From Haloferula sp. BvORR071 (GTDB lineage Bacteria; Verrucomicrobiota; Verrucomicrobiia; Verrucomicrobiales; Akkermansiaceae): DNA of 37,408 bases. Positions 1 through 7,956 of the stretch are shown here, one piece after another. The stretch spans positions 1-37,408 of the forward strand of contig NZ_BATP01000054.1 of assembly GCF_000739615.1 (NCBI RefSeq). Direction: 5' to 3'. The translations under genes and the position numbers were made by a program. Numbering within the stretch: the first letter of the stretch is position 1; each line of letters begins with the position of its first letter. The notes below the pieces were generated by a model, which was given only the letters and a program-made list of their open reading frames with translations, had not been told where the DNA came from and searched no databases.

Positions 1-124
1 ATTCCCGATCCCGGGTTGGCGAGATCGGCCTGCCAAGCCCTTGCGCCAATTTTCCTTCCCCGAATTTTCATCCGCGGTTTTCAGGATCTTCACGGATCTG
101 GGGCATGGTCTCCCTTGATTTCCT

Positions 125-376
125 GTGAACCCTCGCAATGTTAGAGTCGTGATAGCTCCCCATTCTGCACCCGCCCCTGCCGCCGCCCCTGTGAAGGATC
201 TGCCGGAGAATTGCCTCGTCGGTGATATTCTTCTACCGGCCTCTGTGCCGCATTGGGATGGCCGCATCCGCTTGGTCGAGTTTACCCCGCTGAATCTGGC
301 GCCGGAGGCTCCGCGCTGGATCTTCGCCGCGAGCTACAAGGGGATGGATGTCACCGGGTGGAAGCGGATTGAGTGA
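125..376 (+). CDS. Small hypothetical protein, 83 aa
   Basis: An open frame beginning at a GTG codon encodes 83 residues. I do not recognise the family. The first 25 residues are rich in Ala and Pro. The rest has a compact mixed composition with several aromatics (PHWDGRIRLVEF, PRWIFAASYKGMD), which looks like a real folded domain rather than a shadow frame. There is no signal peptide or membrane segment. No Shine-Dalgarno site precedes the start. The codon pair GTT-AGA near the start lies in a copy of the TGTTAGA motif described in the findings. It stands alone, with about 590 bp of gene-free DNA downstream. Coding status is likely but unproven. Confidence 0.5.
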   Translation: MNPRNVRVVIAPHSAPAPAAAPVKDLPENCLVGDILLPASVPHWDGRIRLVEFTPLNLAPEAPRWIFAASYKGMDVTGWKRIE

Positions 377-969
377 GCTGTGGGCTTGCTTTGGGTTGAG
401 CCCTTGGCCGCATGGCAGCTGTCGGGGTACGCGAGGATCGAATCTCCGCTTTGAGGGCGCGTGTGCGCGATGGGGCGAGGGATGAGTTCTGGGTGAGGCT
501 GCCCCCGGCCAGATGCTTTGGGGGGAGCTGCTCCGGAGCATTGGTCATCCCCTTTGCCGCATCGCGGCTTTCGGAGTGCGTGCGAGGATCGCCGCTTTGG
601 GGGCGCGTGTGCGCGATGAGGCGAGGGGTGAGGTCTAGGTGAGGCGGCCGTAACCGGGTGCTCTCAGGGTGAGTCGGGAGTATCGGGGTGATGTGGAAGC
701 GCCATCGGCACAGGGTGGGGGATGAGTTCACCTAAGAACTTGGATGGCGCTCTGCCGGGAAGACCGGCCCCCCAAACGGCGATCCTCGCACGCACTCCGA
801 AAGCGGCTGGGCCGCAAAAGGGGGGCAGGTTTGCCAAGTACGGTACCCATCGTATCAAAACGCAAACGCCCGACTCATTCCCATCTTCCCGCGCGCACGC
901 GGAGGTATGGGATTGGTCGGGCGTCAGGTCGCCGCGATGCGGCGAGCGGACTGTTCCGGTTCAAGTCGG
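377..969. other. Gene-free region carrying GC-rich repeats
   Basis: No convincing gene is present on either strand; the open frames here have low-complexity Arg/Pro/Ser composition typical of shadow frames in GC-rich DNA. The stretch contains degenerate copies of a sequence of the type CGGAGTGCG...GAGGATCGCCG, including the perfect inverted pair annotated at 567-804 and a weaker copy near 420-480. Confidence 0.5.
567..804. repeat. 28-bp perfect inverted repeat
   Basis: The 28 bases at 567-594 (starting GCTTTCGGAGTGCGTGCGAG) recur exactly as reverse complement at 777-804, with 182 bp between them. Flanking bases also match in part (TTTGGGGG beside both arms). The same core, GCTTTCGGAGTGCG...ATCGCCG, occurs in the tandem units at 5141-5309, so this is one member of a dispersed family. 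Its function is unknown. Confidence 0.8.
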
Positions 970-1134
970 TCAGACGCTGCGGCCACGTCCCATCAGCATG
1001 CTCACCAACCACAGTACCAGGAATACTGCGAAGAGGATGTATGCGATGTGGGCCGAGGCGCCGGCGATGCCGCTGAAGCCGAGGACTGCCGCCACGAGGG
1101 CGACGACGAGGAATACTAGTGACCAGTGAAGCAT
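970..1134 (-). CDS. DUF1328 family small membrane protein, 54 aa
   Basis: The 54-residue product starting [20 protein letters not shown] is almost entirely two hydrophobic helices separated by a short Gly/Ala-rich turn ([13 protein letters not shown]) and ends with a basic tail (GRGRSV). This is the typical pattern and length of the DUF1328 (YtjA-like) family of inner-membrane peptides, whose function is not established. I chose the ATG at 1134 because family members begin with this Met-Leu-x-Trp sequence; the longer frame upstream adds a polar stretch atypical of the family. There is no obvious Shine-Dalgarno site. It is probably a monocistronic gene. Confidence 0.85.
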   Translation of the reverse strand: MLHWSLVFLVVALVAAVLGFSGIAGASAHIAYILFAVFLVLWLVSMLMGRGRSV

Positions 1135-1388
1135 GGTAGTAACGGGGTTGTTGTTGGTTGCCCGTGAATCTATTTTTGCAGGCGCCATACCAGCATTGAG
1201 CGGCTGCTTTGGGAGTTGTCCCAGTGGCATGCCAGTGCCGGGAAAACCCTTGTTTTATAGGGCTTTGCGGGCCTTGTCGTGAAGGTGGCAAGTCTTAGCG
1301 ATGATCAAGCTGCGCCGCGCGGACGTTTCCGCCATTGCAGGAATCCGCGGTCCACCGTGCGAACTGCGCGGTGCGGGGCAGCGAGCTA

Positions 1389-1568
1389 TGGAGTGCGGTG
1401 GCACGACACCGCTCTAGCTGTGGGGAAGCTGGGCTTCATCAATTGGTGCCCGTTCACCACAGCGGCATCTCCCCGCCCGCCGGGAAGCCACGCTCACCGC
1501 CGATCCGTGACCGTTTCCCGCAGCGTCATCTGCCCGGAGCCAAAGCGGTGTCGTGCCACCGCACTCCA
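1389..1568. repeat. Terminal-inverted-repeat element, copy 1 (about 180 bp)
   Basis: The 25-bp left arm at 1389-1413 (TGGAGTGCGGTGGCACGACA then CCGCT) is repeated exactly as reverse complement at 1544-1568. The interior shares words with the copies at 5518-5700 and 11453-11631 (CGTTTCCCGCAGCG, AAGCxCACCGCC, CCCGGAG next to the right arm). There is no open frame of note inside, so this looks like a small non-autonomous mobile or REP/MITE-like element. No clear target-site duplication was seen. Confidence 0.8.
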
Positions 1569-1639
1569 CATCCCTCCTGTTCGGAACCCATCGCAGGATG
1601 AGGAAATCGAGAGTGCCCGGACCGGCTTGAAAGGCAGGA

Positions 1640-1905
1640 ATTTCTAACAGGAGGAAGGCAGGAGGAAGGCAGAGAGGTAGAATTCCTGGAGAAGCGGATT
1701 GAGGGCACCGCTCTCCATCTTCTTTCGCTCCGTGTATTCCGTGTTTCTTCTCCTGCCTTTCAAATTTCGCGGTTTTCGCGCGATTTCGCGGTTAAAGAAT
1801 CCGAACTCCACCCCAACCCCGGCAGCCCATCATTCTAACAGAGGTCCTCTCGAAGGATCATGCCTCCATTCGCCCGATTCGTCAGATTTGTGGTGCCTCC
1901 ATCCC
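1640..1905. repeat. Gene-free stretch with dispersed intergenic repeat text
   Basis: This stretch holds no gene. It contains GGAGGAAGGCAGGAGGAAGG, a CCGTGTATTCCGTGTT segment, AAATTTCGCGGTTTTCGCG and ATTCGTCAGATTTGTGGTGC. Closely similar strings recur in the same order around 26637-26912, and the GGAGGAAGGCAGGAGG word also near 12735-12750. The order of the words is conserved between the two main copies, so they descend from a common intergenic repeat. TCTAACA motifs occur at 1643 and 1834. Confidence 0.6.
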
Positions 1906-3627
1906 TCACCGGTCTTTCCACAAGATCTGCCCCATCAGCATCACCGCGCCCGCCGCGGCCATGAAGAAAAAGATCATCGCCAGTCCCGGGTAACCCCAGA
2001 TCCGGAAGCTGGTATCCACCCGCGCCAGCATCGAGCTGCCCACGATCAGCGCGGCAAGGATCAGCCCCATGGTGATCCGGTTCGCCACCTTCTGCAGGCC
2101 CACGATCAGCGCCTTCTCATCGATCGAGTCCACGCGGACCTTCAGCTTGTTATCCGCCAGCAGATCCATGATGCGGTTCGCCCGCAGCGGCAGCTGCCCC
2201 AGGAATTGCTTCGTCTCGGTCAGCAGCCCCATCAGGTTCGCGCTTGTTAGAGTCTCCTTCACCCGCGCGCGGCTCACCTCGCCCAGATGCTCGCGGATCG
2301 CGCCCTGCGGGTCGAAATGCGGGCTCAGCGACTTGCCCACCCGGTCCAGATTCATCAGCGCCTTGCCGATCATGCTCATCTCCGGCGGGATCCGCAGCCC
2401 GCACTCCGCGCAGGCCCGCGTCACCTGTAGCACTACGGTGCCCATATCGATCTGTCCCAGCGAGCGCGACTTCGCCATGCCCACGATCTCCTCCACCGCA
2501 TTGATGAAACTGCCGCGGTCCACCTCCTCATCCTTCATCTCCGCGATCCCCATTGCCGCTTCCGCCGCTTGGACCCCATTGCCCTCGCTGATGCCTGCCA
2601 GCAGGTGCACCAGCTGATCGCGCATGCGCTGGTTCACACGCCCCGTCATCCCCAGATCCAGGATCGCGATCTTGCGGTCATGCGTCAGCAGCAGATTCCC
2701 CGGATGCGGATCCGCGTGGAAGAATCCATCCACCAGGATCTGCTTCAAGTAAGCCTGGAACAATTGCGAGGCCAGCGCATCCCCATCCAGATCCGTCCGC
2801 ACCGCGCCGGATAGCGAGGTGATCTTGGTGCCCGGGATGTAATCCATCGTCAGCACCCGCGCGCTCGAGTAATCCGGCACCACCGCCGGAATCACCAGCC
2901 GGTCAAAGCCCTTCAGGTTTTCCCGCAGCTCCATCAGGTTCGCAGCCTCCGTGTGGTAATCCAGCTCGCGCAGGATGCTCACCCGGAATTGCGCCACGAT
3001 ACGAAGAGTCTCGTACTTCCGCCCGAAGTCCGTGTGCGCATCCAGGAATTCCGCGATCGATTCCAGGCTATCCAGGTCATCCGCGATCTGCTGGCGGATC
3101 CCCGGCCGCTGCACCTTGATCGCCACCGGCCGCCCGCCGCGCAGCGTCGCCAGGTGCACCTGCCCCAGCGATGCCGCGGCCAGCGGCTTCCGCTCGAAAG
3201 TATCGAATGCCTTCGAGAGCCGCACCCCTAGATCCTCCTGCAGCACCTTCTCGATCTCCTCCACTGGCACCGGCTCCACATCATCCTGCAGCCGGCTCAG
3301 CGCCTCCAGGTAGGATGGGGGCAGCAGGTCCCCGCGGGTGGAGAGCAGCTGCCCGATCTTCACGAATGCCGGGCCCAGCCGCTCCAGATCATCCGCCAGG
3401 CTCGCCTCATCCGTCTTGGCCGCTTCCTTCCCGTCCTCTGGCTTCGCCTGCCCATTCAGCGTTTCGGATTCCTCAGCCTTCTCCTGCTTGGTCGCCAGCT
3501 TGTCCTCGGGCTCGGTCGCGACCTCCTTGAATCCCGCGCTCTCGATCAGAGGGTTTCCCCGGCCGTGCTTCAGGAAGAGCAGCGCCACATCCTTATAACG
3601 CCGCAGGTGTTTGGGAGCGAGTTTCAT
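1906..3627 (-). CDS. UbiB/AarF/ABC1 family atypical protein kinase-like protein
   Basis: A 573-residue protein of the ABC1/ADCK/UbiB atypical kinase family, which supports isoprenoid-quinone or lipid metabolism at the membrane. Visible marks, counted from the chosen Met: KxGQ motif at 90-93, Ala-rich nucleotide loop (PLAAASLGQ) near 148-156, the ATP lysine in VAIKVQRPG at 171, catalytic loop HADPHPGN near 304-311, and the metal-binding DLG at 324. Two hydrophobic helices at the C-terminus are the usual UbiB membrane anchor. A charged Glu/Lys/Ala-rich insertion (about 38-80) separates the N-terminus from the KxGQ motif. The ATG at 3627 was chosen over an upstream Met because similarity begins there; the upstream extension reads like non-coding sequence. 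It stands alone, with no ubiquinone genes beside it, so its substrate is unknown. A CTA-ACA codon pair sits in a TCTAACA motif copy at 2245-2251. Confidence 0.93.
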   Translation of the reverse strand: MKLAPKHLRRYKDVALLFLKHGRGNPLIESAGFKEVATEPEDKLATKQEKAEESETLNGQAKPEDGKEAAKTDEASLADDLERLGPAFVKIGQLLSTRGDLLPPSYLEALSRLQDDVEPVPVEEIEKVLQEDLGVRLSKAFDTFERKPLAAASLGQVHLATLRGGRPVAIKVQRPGIRQQIADDLDSLESIAEFLDAHTDFGRKYETLRIVAQFRVSILRELDYHTEAANLMELRENLKGFDRLVIPAVVPDYSSARVLTMDYIPGTKITSLSGAVRTDLDGDALASQLFQAYLKQILVDGFFHADPHPGNLLLTHDRKIAILDLGMTGRVNQRMRDQLVHLLAGISEGNGVQAAEAAMGIAEMKDEEVDRGSFINAVEEIVGMAKSRSLGQIDMGTVVLQVTRACAECGLRIPPEMSMIGKALMNLDRVGKSLSPHFDPQGAIREHLGEVSRARVKETLTSANLMGLLTETKQFLGQLPLRANRIMDLLADNKLKVRVDSIDEKALIVGLQKVANRITMGLILAALIVGSSMLARVDTSFRIWGYPGLAMIFFFMAAAGAVMLMGQILWKDR

Positions 3628-3936
3628 GTCCCTAACAACATCGCAAATTGCATGCCATGAACGCTTTCCACGCCCTGACGAGGGATTCCTGCACGCCGCG
3701 AGCCCGGGTATATGCATTCTGCACGGAGACGCGGCGCAGATTGAGCGGAGCTCATGGATGCTCTCGGCTCCTGGCTGGTACCCTGCAAGACCAGCAGGTC
3801 CGCGAAGCCCCATCTTCCCTCGCGATGATGAGACGGCGGGCTTCCTAGCCTCTGAATAAATTCCGCCTTGCTCCCATCAAACATTCCAAAGCCGCTGCCG
3901 CACTCCGGCACGGCAACTGCGAAAATCCCACTTGTC
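3628..3936. other. Intergenic region without recognised gene
   Basis: About 309 bp between the divergent UbiB-like gene and the 79-aa gene. The open frames crossing it look like shadows. CCTAACA (3631-3637) lies just upstream of the UbiB start. I see no clear promoter boxes or terminator. Confidence 0.4.
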
Positions 3937-4176
3937 ATGAACTCAAAACTGGTCAGCAACATCGAATTCTTCGGCGGTCCCGAGGATGGCCTGGAGCTGA
4001 GCGGTGAGGATACCTTGCGTTTCCTGGAAGCCGCCGGACCCCATGCCCACGAAGAGATCCCCATGTTCGTGCGCGACCAGACCCCTGGCCGCATGGAAGG
4101 TCGCCTGATCCTCATCGGCTTCTACGTGGTGACCGCCAAGCGCGGCGATACCATGTGCTATCAATGGATCACCTGA
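3937..4176 (+). CDS. Hypothetical protein, 79 aa
   Basis: A 79-residue cytoplasmic protein of unknown function. From the chosen ATG it begins MNSKLVSNIEFFGGPEDGLE, and it ends with a beta-rich stretch (RLILIGFYVVTAKRGDTMCYQW). The FGGPxDG sequence near the N-terminus resembles small conserved hypothetical proteins seen in many bacteria, but I cannot name a family. The in-frame Met 23 codons upstream was rejected because the extra residues (Pro/Ser/His-rich) look non-coding. It is divergent from the UbiB-like gene. Confidence 0.65.
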   Translation: MNSKLVSNIEFFGGPEDGLELSGEDTLRFLEAAGPHAHEEIPMFVRDQTPGRMEGRLILIGFYVVTAKRGDTMCYQWIT

Positions 4177-4410
4177 TGATCCTCTAGCAGGTCCACCGGC
4201 TGATCTCCAGATCCCGGTAGATGGCTTCTTTATTGGAGCCTTCGCGGCTTCAGGTCACTCGGGCCGATCACCCCTGACGCACCACACCACGCCGCTCTTG
4301 GCGTAGCGGAGGCTCGCTGTCCCATTTTCTCATCCAACTTTAATAAAACTAACAACGCCCAATCCTCGTACTACCTAACCGGGCACCTTCTCATCCCCTT
4401 GGTTCACACA

Positions 4411-4425
4411 TGGCACAGCTCCTGC
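4411..4425 (+). promoter_or_regulatory. Possible sigma-54 promoter (-24/-12)
   Basis: TGGCACAGCTCCTGC matches the sigma-54 consensus TGGCACG-N4-TTGC at the -24 GG and -12 GC with correct spacing. The predicted start, about 12 bases after the GC (near 4437), falls only a few bases before the ATG at 4441 and after the GGAGG at 4432-4436. Such a transcript would therefore lose its ribosome-binding site. The match may be accidental. Confidence 0.3.
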
Positions 4426-4440
4426 GAAAATGGAGGCGTT

Positions 4441-4566
4441 ATGAAAAACAACCCAAACAACACCCCGAATCTCCAGCCCGGTAAGGCTGGCTGGATCTTC
4501 CTCTGGCTGATCGGCGTGCCGATCCCCGTGCTGCTCATCCTCTTCCTCGCCCGCGGCTGCCACTGA
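4441..4566 (+). CDS. 41-aa single-pass membrane peptide
   Basis: A short gene encoding MKNNPNNTPNLQPGKAGWIF followed by a hydrophobic helix (LWLIGVPIPVLLILFLARG) and ending CH. A strong Shine-Dalgarno site, GGAGG at 4432-4436, lies four bases before the ATG, which is unusual in this window. The pattern of polar N-terminus, GW-IFLW-IGVPIPxLLIL helix and a terminal RGC motif resembles small conserved membrane peptides annotated as hypothetical in many bacteria. Function is unknown. Confidence 0.75.
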   Translation: MKNNPNNTPNLQPGKAGWIFLWLIGVPIPVLLILFLARGCH

Positions 4567-4672
4567 GCGGCGCGGTGCCGGGTGCAGCGGGGTAGGGGGC
4601 ACCGAGATTCGCCTCCACACCGGCATGCATGCGTGCTCTAGTATGAAATCCAATCCAAGCCACCTTACCGCC

Positions 4673-5101
4673 ATGCACCGCTATCTTTCACTCGCTTGTG
4701 GCACGGGCCTCGGCCTTTGCTGCATGAGCCCCGGAGCTGCCGTCGCCGCACCGCCGCCTGAGTCCACGGCAGCTCCCACGCCGGAGAAAATGAATGTGGA
4801 CCCCAGCGCCAGGATCGAGGCGCTCATCGCCCACATCGGCGGCATGAACAAGGCCAAGTTCATCCGTAACGGCAGCGAATACGACGCCGCTAGCGCCGCG
4901 AAGTTCCTGCGCGCCAAGTGGGACAAGCAGCGCGCCGAGATCCACAGCCCGGAGGACTTCATCGCCAAGGTCGCCACCAAGTCCTCCACCAGCGGCAAGC
5001 CCTACCAGATCCGCCTGGAGAACGGCGAGCAGACCGAATGCGGCCCCTACCTCAGCGGCGTGCTCAAGAAGCTCGAGGGCAAGGGCGACAAGGACAAGTA
5101 A
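4673..5101 (+). CDS. DUF5329-like secreted protein
   Basis: A 142-residue exported protein. From the ATG at 4673 the N-terminus (MHRYLSLACGTGLGLCCMSP ending GAAVAA) is a plausible signal peptide. It is followed by a Pro/Ala linker and a helical domain with FIRNGSEYDAASAAKFLRAK, FIAKVATKSSTSGKPY and LSGVLKKLE, which matches my memory of the DUF5329 pattern (FIRNG.EY.A..AA.HLR..., SxTSGKPY). The domain's function is not established. An alternative ATG at 4643 would lengthen the N-region by ten residues; neither start has a Shine-Dalgarno site. The C-terminus is a Lys/Asp-rich tail. A repeat cluster follows directly. Confidence 0.75.
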   Translation: MHRYLSLACGTGLGLCCMSPGAAVAAPPPESTAAPTPEKMNVDPSARIEALIAHIGGMNKAKFIRNGSEYDAASAAKFLRAKWDKQRAEIHSPEDFIAKVATKSSTSGKPYQIRLENGEQTECGPYLSGVLKKLEGKGDKDK

Positions 5102-5140
5102 GCGTCCGCCCCGATCATCATTCTCCAACTCCCCCCAGCG

Positions 5141-5309
5141 GCGCCCCCTTTGCGGCTAGCCGCTTTCGGAGTGCGGCGAGGATCGCCGCTTTTAGTGCGC
5201 CCCTTTTGCGGCGCAGCCGCTTTTGGAGTGCGGCGTGCATCGCCGCCTCCCGTGCGCCCCTTTGCGGCGCAGCTGCTTTCGGAGTGCGGCGTGCATCGCC
5301 GCTTTTAGT
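5141..5309. repeat. Three tandem 56-57 bp repeat units
   Basis: Three consecutive units (about 5141-5196, 5197-5253, 5254-5309) share the plan GCGCCCCTTTTGCGGCGCAG, then CCGCTTTCGGAGTGCGGCG, then a GATCGCCGC or CATCGCCGC end with TTTTAGT. Each unit can fold on itself through GCGGC/GCCGC palindromes. The core belongs to the same family as the inverted pair at 567-804. There is no coding sequence in 5102-5517. Confidence 0.8.
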
Positions 5310-5517
5310 GCGCGTCCTCCCTCCTACGGCGCCACCCAAGTTCTCGGGCAGTCCACCCACTCCGCTGCCTCCCTCACGGTCTCGTTCCTCCCGCGCGCCC
5401 TCTCCCCACGCAGGATCCACCGCAGATGAATCTCTCGGAGGCTCTTTGGAATGGCGCTCAGTTAAGACGGTTTCCGTGGCCGGGCGCTCCAGCAGATGCC
5501 GAATCCAGGGAGCGCCC

Positions 5518-5700
5518 TATGGAGTGCGGTGGCACGACACCGCTTTGGCTGCGGGGGCGCTGGCATTCTTCAATTCGTAGCCCTTTCCCGCAGCGTGAAC
5601 GAAGCGCCCACCGCCAAGCTCACTCTTGGGCAATCCGGCGCCGTTCGCCGCAACATCACCAACCCGGAGTCAAAGCGGTGTCGTGCCACCGCACTCCATA
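5518..5700. repeat. Terminal-inverted-repeat element, copy 2 (183 bp)
   Basis: This is the best-preserved copy. The 30-bp arms at 5518-5547 and 5671-5700 are perfect reverse complements, beginning TATGGAGTGCGGTGGCACGA and ending in CGCTTTG. The interior carries CCCTTTCCCGCAGCGTGAAC, a CACCGCCAAGCTCACTC segment and CACCAACCCGGAGT before the right arm, matching the other copies. The remaining stretch 5701-6093 has no recognised gene; a TCTAACA motif lies at 5755-5761. Confidence 0.85.
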
Positions 5701-6093
5701 TGCCGCTCGCGGCAGTCGTAGACCGGTCTCAACTCCGCGCCATTCCAGACCGCCTCTAACAGCAGCCCGCAGCCACAGTCTGCAACCCGGCAGGACAGCT
5801 CCGCAAAACCACGACGCATCCATCGCGCTCATCTTACAGCTCTGCCCGGGATACCTCAGGCCCCCGTCTAATCTTCCTCCAATCTTCCCCTCATGCAGCC
5901 CCGCACCCGTGGCGGTGCTTCTTGCACGGGCTGCCTCGCCCGCTTCACCCGCGATCCCTTGTGGCATCAGGCTTTCCCGCTCATCGCAGCGCTTGGCACG
6001 CATCCCGCGATAATCATTTCAGCGAATGCGACCTCCGCAATCCCGCGGATGCCGCCCCGCAGCAACTGATACCGACCGACAAAAACCACGATC

Positions 6094-6567
6094 ATGAAAA
6101 CCATCCTCAAAGCAGGCAGCTTCGCAGTCCTCGCCATCGCCTGGCCCCTGAGTGCCCAGGTCACCGAGAAGAAGGAGACCACGGAGACCACGCAGCACGC
6201 CGATGGCAGCACTACGGAGACCACCACGGAGACCACGCGCACCTTCAATCCCGAAGTGGAGACCAAGGTGGTGAAGTACTTCGACACCTACAAGACCGAG
6301 CGCTACGGCCTGCCGCCGGGCATCGTCATCAAGAAGGAGACCCCCGTCGCTTGGCGCACCCGCGTCGCTCCGGGCGTTGTCATCGCCGAGAAGCAGCGCG
6401 ACTACCTCGTCACCGCTCCGCCGGAACTGGTGAAGGTCCTGCCCGCCCCGCGTGCAGAGACCCACTACTACATCGCTGGTAGCAACGTCGTCGCCGTCGA
6501 CAAGAGCTACAAGATCGTCGACTCCATCGCGATTCCCTCCATCAAGATCGTGAGCGAAGGCGAATAA
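6094..6567 (+). CDS. Secreted hypothetical protein with Thr/Glu-rich segment
   Basis: A 157-residue protein with a clear signal peptide (MKTILKAGSFAVLAIAWPLS, cleavage after AQ or nearby). A low-complexity Thr/Glu segment (residues about 24-48) follows, then a beta-rich domain with repeated Pro-Pro/Val motifs (YGLPPGIVIKKETPVAW, APGVVIAEKQRDYLV). The GLPPGI.....P..W pattern resembles periplasmic domains of the DUF1236/RcnB type, but I cannot assign it firmly. It is probably transcribed alone and is followed by a strong intrinsic terminator at 6620. Confidence 0.75.
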   Translation: MKTILKAGSFAVLAIAWPLSAQVTEKKETTETTQHADGSTTETTTETTRTFNPEVETKVVKYFDTYKTERYGLPPGIVIKKETPVAWRTRVAPGVVIAEKQRDYLVTAPPELVKVLPAPRAETHYYIAGSNVVAVDKSYKIVDSIAIPSIKIVSEGE

Positions 6568-6619
6568 GCCTCCCGTCGCGATCCGGTCCCGGCCACCAGC
6601 CATGGATCGATGGATCAAA

Positions 6620-6652
6620 AAAGAACCGCGGGTAACCCCCGCGGTTCTTTTG
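6620..6652 (+). terminator. Intrinsic terminator of the secreted-protein gene
   Basis: A 13-bp perfect stem, AAAGAACCGCGGG (6620-6632) with CCCGCGGTTCTTT (6638-6650), has a 5-base loop and a T-rich tail. It lies 52 bp after the stop codon at 6567. The A-tract on the opposite side may make it work in both directions. Confidence 0.88.
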
Positions 6653-6847
6653 CGTCCGTGGACCAGTCTTTCGCCACCACTCCGCGTAAGTGGCGCGGCT
6701 CTCCAGAGCCGTGACCGTGCGAGTCCGCCCCTCAAGACGCCATGCCGATCCAAGGACCATGTCCGCCCCTCAAGCACTACCCCAAGGTCCACCCCCGAAC
6801 TGCACGTGATTGAATCCATTGCCGCCGAAGCCACCGTTTGAAGATTT

Positions 6848-6940
6848 GGACCAGGATGGATTGGATGAATGGGATCCAAAAGGTCTCTGGCTCCGGTTCT
6901 TCCGGCATTTCAATCCTATTCATCCCATCCATCCCGGTCC
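6848..6940. repeat. Long imperfect inverted repeat (28-bp arms)
   Basis: Arms at 6848-6875 (GGACCAGGATGGATTGGATG then AATGGGAT) and 6913-6940 pair over 28 positions with three mismatches, around a 37-base loop. The arms carry GGATGGAT/GGATGAAT words typical of intergenic hairpins. There is no T-tract, so it is not an ordinary terminator. It sits in the 1.39-kb gene-free stretch 6568-7956. Confidence 0.65.
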
Positions 6941-7118
6941 CAAAAAAGAACCCTGACGGCAGCCGGATCAGCGATCCCAAAACAGCCTTAATCATGTGCC
7001 ATTCGTCCACCCCCGATCCGCTGCGGACCAGGCAAGCATACGCCCACCCAAACAGCACCCCGCCACCCATCTCCCACAAACGTGTGAACCCGCTCCATCC
7101 CACCCTTCAAAAGCAAAG

Positions 7119-7153
7119 AGACGGCATCCACACGCTTGGCATGGATGCCGTCT
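7119..7153 (-). terminator. Hairpin with U-rich tail on the minus strand
   Basis: A 12-bp stem, AGACGGCATCCA (7119-7130) with TGGATGCCGTCT (7142-7153), is perfect and encloses an 11-base loop. Read on the minus strand it is followed by CTTTGCTTTTG, which resembles an intrinsic terminator. No minus-strand gene was recognised upstream of it, so it may terminate an untranslated RNA or be a relic. Confidence 0.45.
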
Positions 7154-7465
7154 TGCCGGATGGCGGCGCTCCCGTTTGTGGCGGGACACCGTTGCTCATG
7201 ACAGCCTGATCTAAGCTCGTTTTTAGCGCTCCTGCAAGATCCTCCCGCCTAAGCGACCCTGCATATTTTGCAGGCCGTCATCCCGCCTGGTTTTGAACTA
7301 CTAGAACACTCGTAATTCAAAACCCACGCCCGCGCCCGCGCCCGCCACTTGGCCAGACTCATGCCCGCTGCCACGACAAGCGTCCGCCCCTCATGCAATC
7401 CGCAGCGGCGATCCCGCCCCCGCCGGTGGCCAGCCCGCGTCCCTGCAAGGATCCCGCCGCCCCGC

Positions 7466-7622
7466 ATCCCGGCCTGCCGCCTGCTGGGAAGAAAAGCGGG
7501 ATCGCAACCCTTCCGGGTATCCCAACAGCTTTCCACCCCCCGGAAGCAGCCGGCGGTGGATCCGTGGCACCACTCTCCCGCGGATCCATCGCCCGGTCGG
7601 GCGCATCAGCCACGCTTCCCGG
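7466..7622 (+). ncRNA. Possible structured RNA (speculative)
   Basis: The plus strand can form several adjacent helices. One is TCCCGGC with GCTGGGA near 7468-7489. A second is GGGAT...ATCCC near 7498-7522, enclosing ACCC/GGGT. A third is an outer GGAAGC (7542-7547) with GCTTCC (7614-7619), enclosing a 16-bp arm pair at 7552-7567 and 7578-7593. The imperfect positions are G.U pairs only if the plus strand is transcribed. A terminator hairpin follows at 7790. I do not recognise a known RNA family. Confidence 0.25.
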
Positions 7623-7789
7623 CCAGCCAGCCAACCAAGTAAGCAGCGGGTCCTTCGGCCCCACTCCCAATCCTGCGGAGAATATTCCCGGCTGCCGCAT
7701 TGACCGTCGCCCCCGCCAAGCTAGAACCGTCAGTGGTCTCCGAGCTCAAAACGACGGGACCCGTGATTCGACATCAAAACCCATAGCAC

Positions 7790-7823
7790 AAAGACCGGGG
7801 CAGTGCCCCGGTCTTTTCTTTTT
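7790..7823 (+). terminator. Strong intrinsic terminator-like hairpin
   Basis: AAAGACCGGGGCA (7790-7802) pairs perfectly with TGCCCCGGTCTTT (7804-7816), followed by TCTTTTT on the plus strand. There is no recognised plus-strand gene in the preceding 1.2 kb, so its transcript is unknown. In the minus direction it lies beyond the end of the gene at 7957-8547 and, with its A/T-rich flanks, could serve that gene. Confidence 0.8.
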
Positions 7824-7956
7824 GGGAAGAGCGCTTCCGCCACCCCACCTTGATGCCTCAAGAACGCTTTCGCGCCATCTGCGCGCAGTTGGAGGAACGA
7901 TACTACATGGAGCTGGAGGAGTAGGGGATCGGCCCGTGTTTCCATCGCTGGATTCT

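Noticed and set aside
5520..5545. TGGCACGACACCGC inside the 180-bp elements, like a sigma-54 -24 box
   Set aside because: The GC of the -12 element is off by one base from the required spacing, and the sequence is explained by the inverted repeat.
6848..6940. Terminator for the gene at 6094
   Set aside because: There is no T-tract and it is about 280 bp after the stop; the hairpin at 6620 already serves that gene.
7541..7552. GGAAGCAGCC, as in SRP RNA domain IV
   Set aside because: The flanking GGUCAGG and symmetrical loop of signal recognition RNA are missing.
7853..7924. 23-codon open frame after the terminator
   Set aside because: It begins with ATG and reads like protein (MPQERFRAICAQLEERYYME), but it is very short, with no Shine-Dalgarno site or recognised homology; it may be a remnant.
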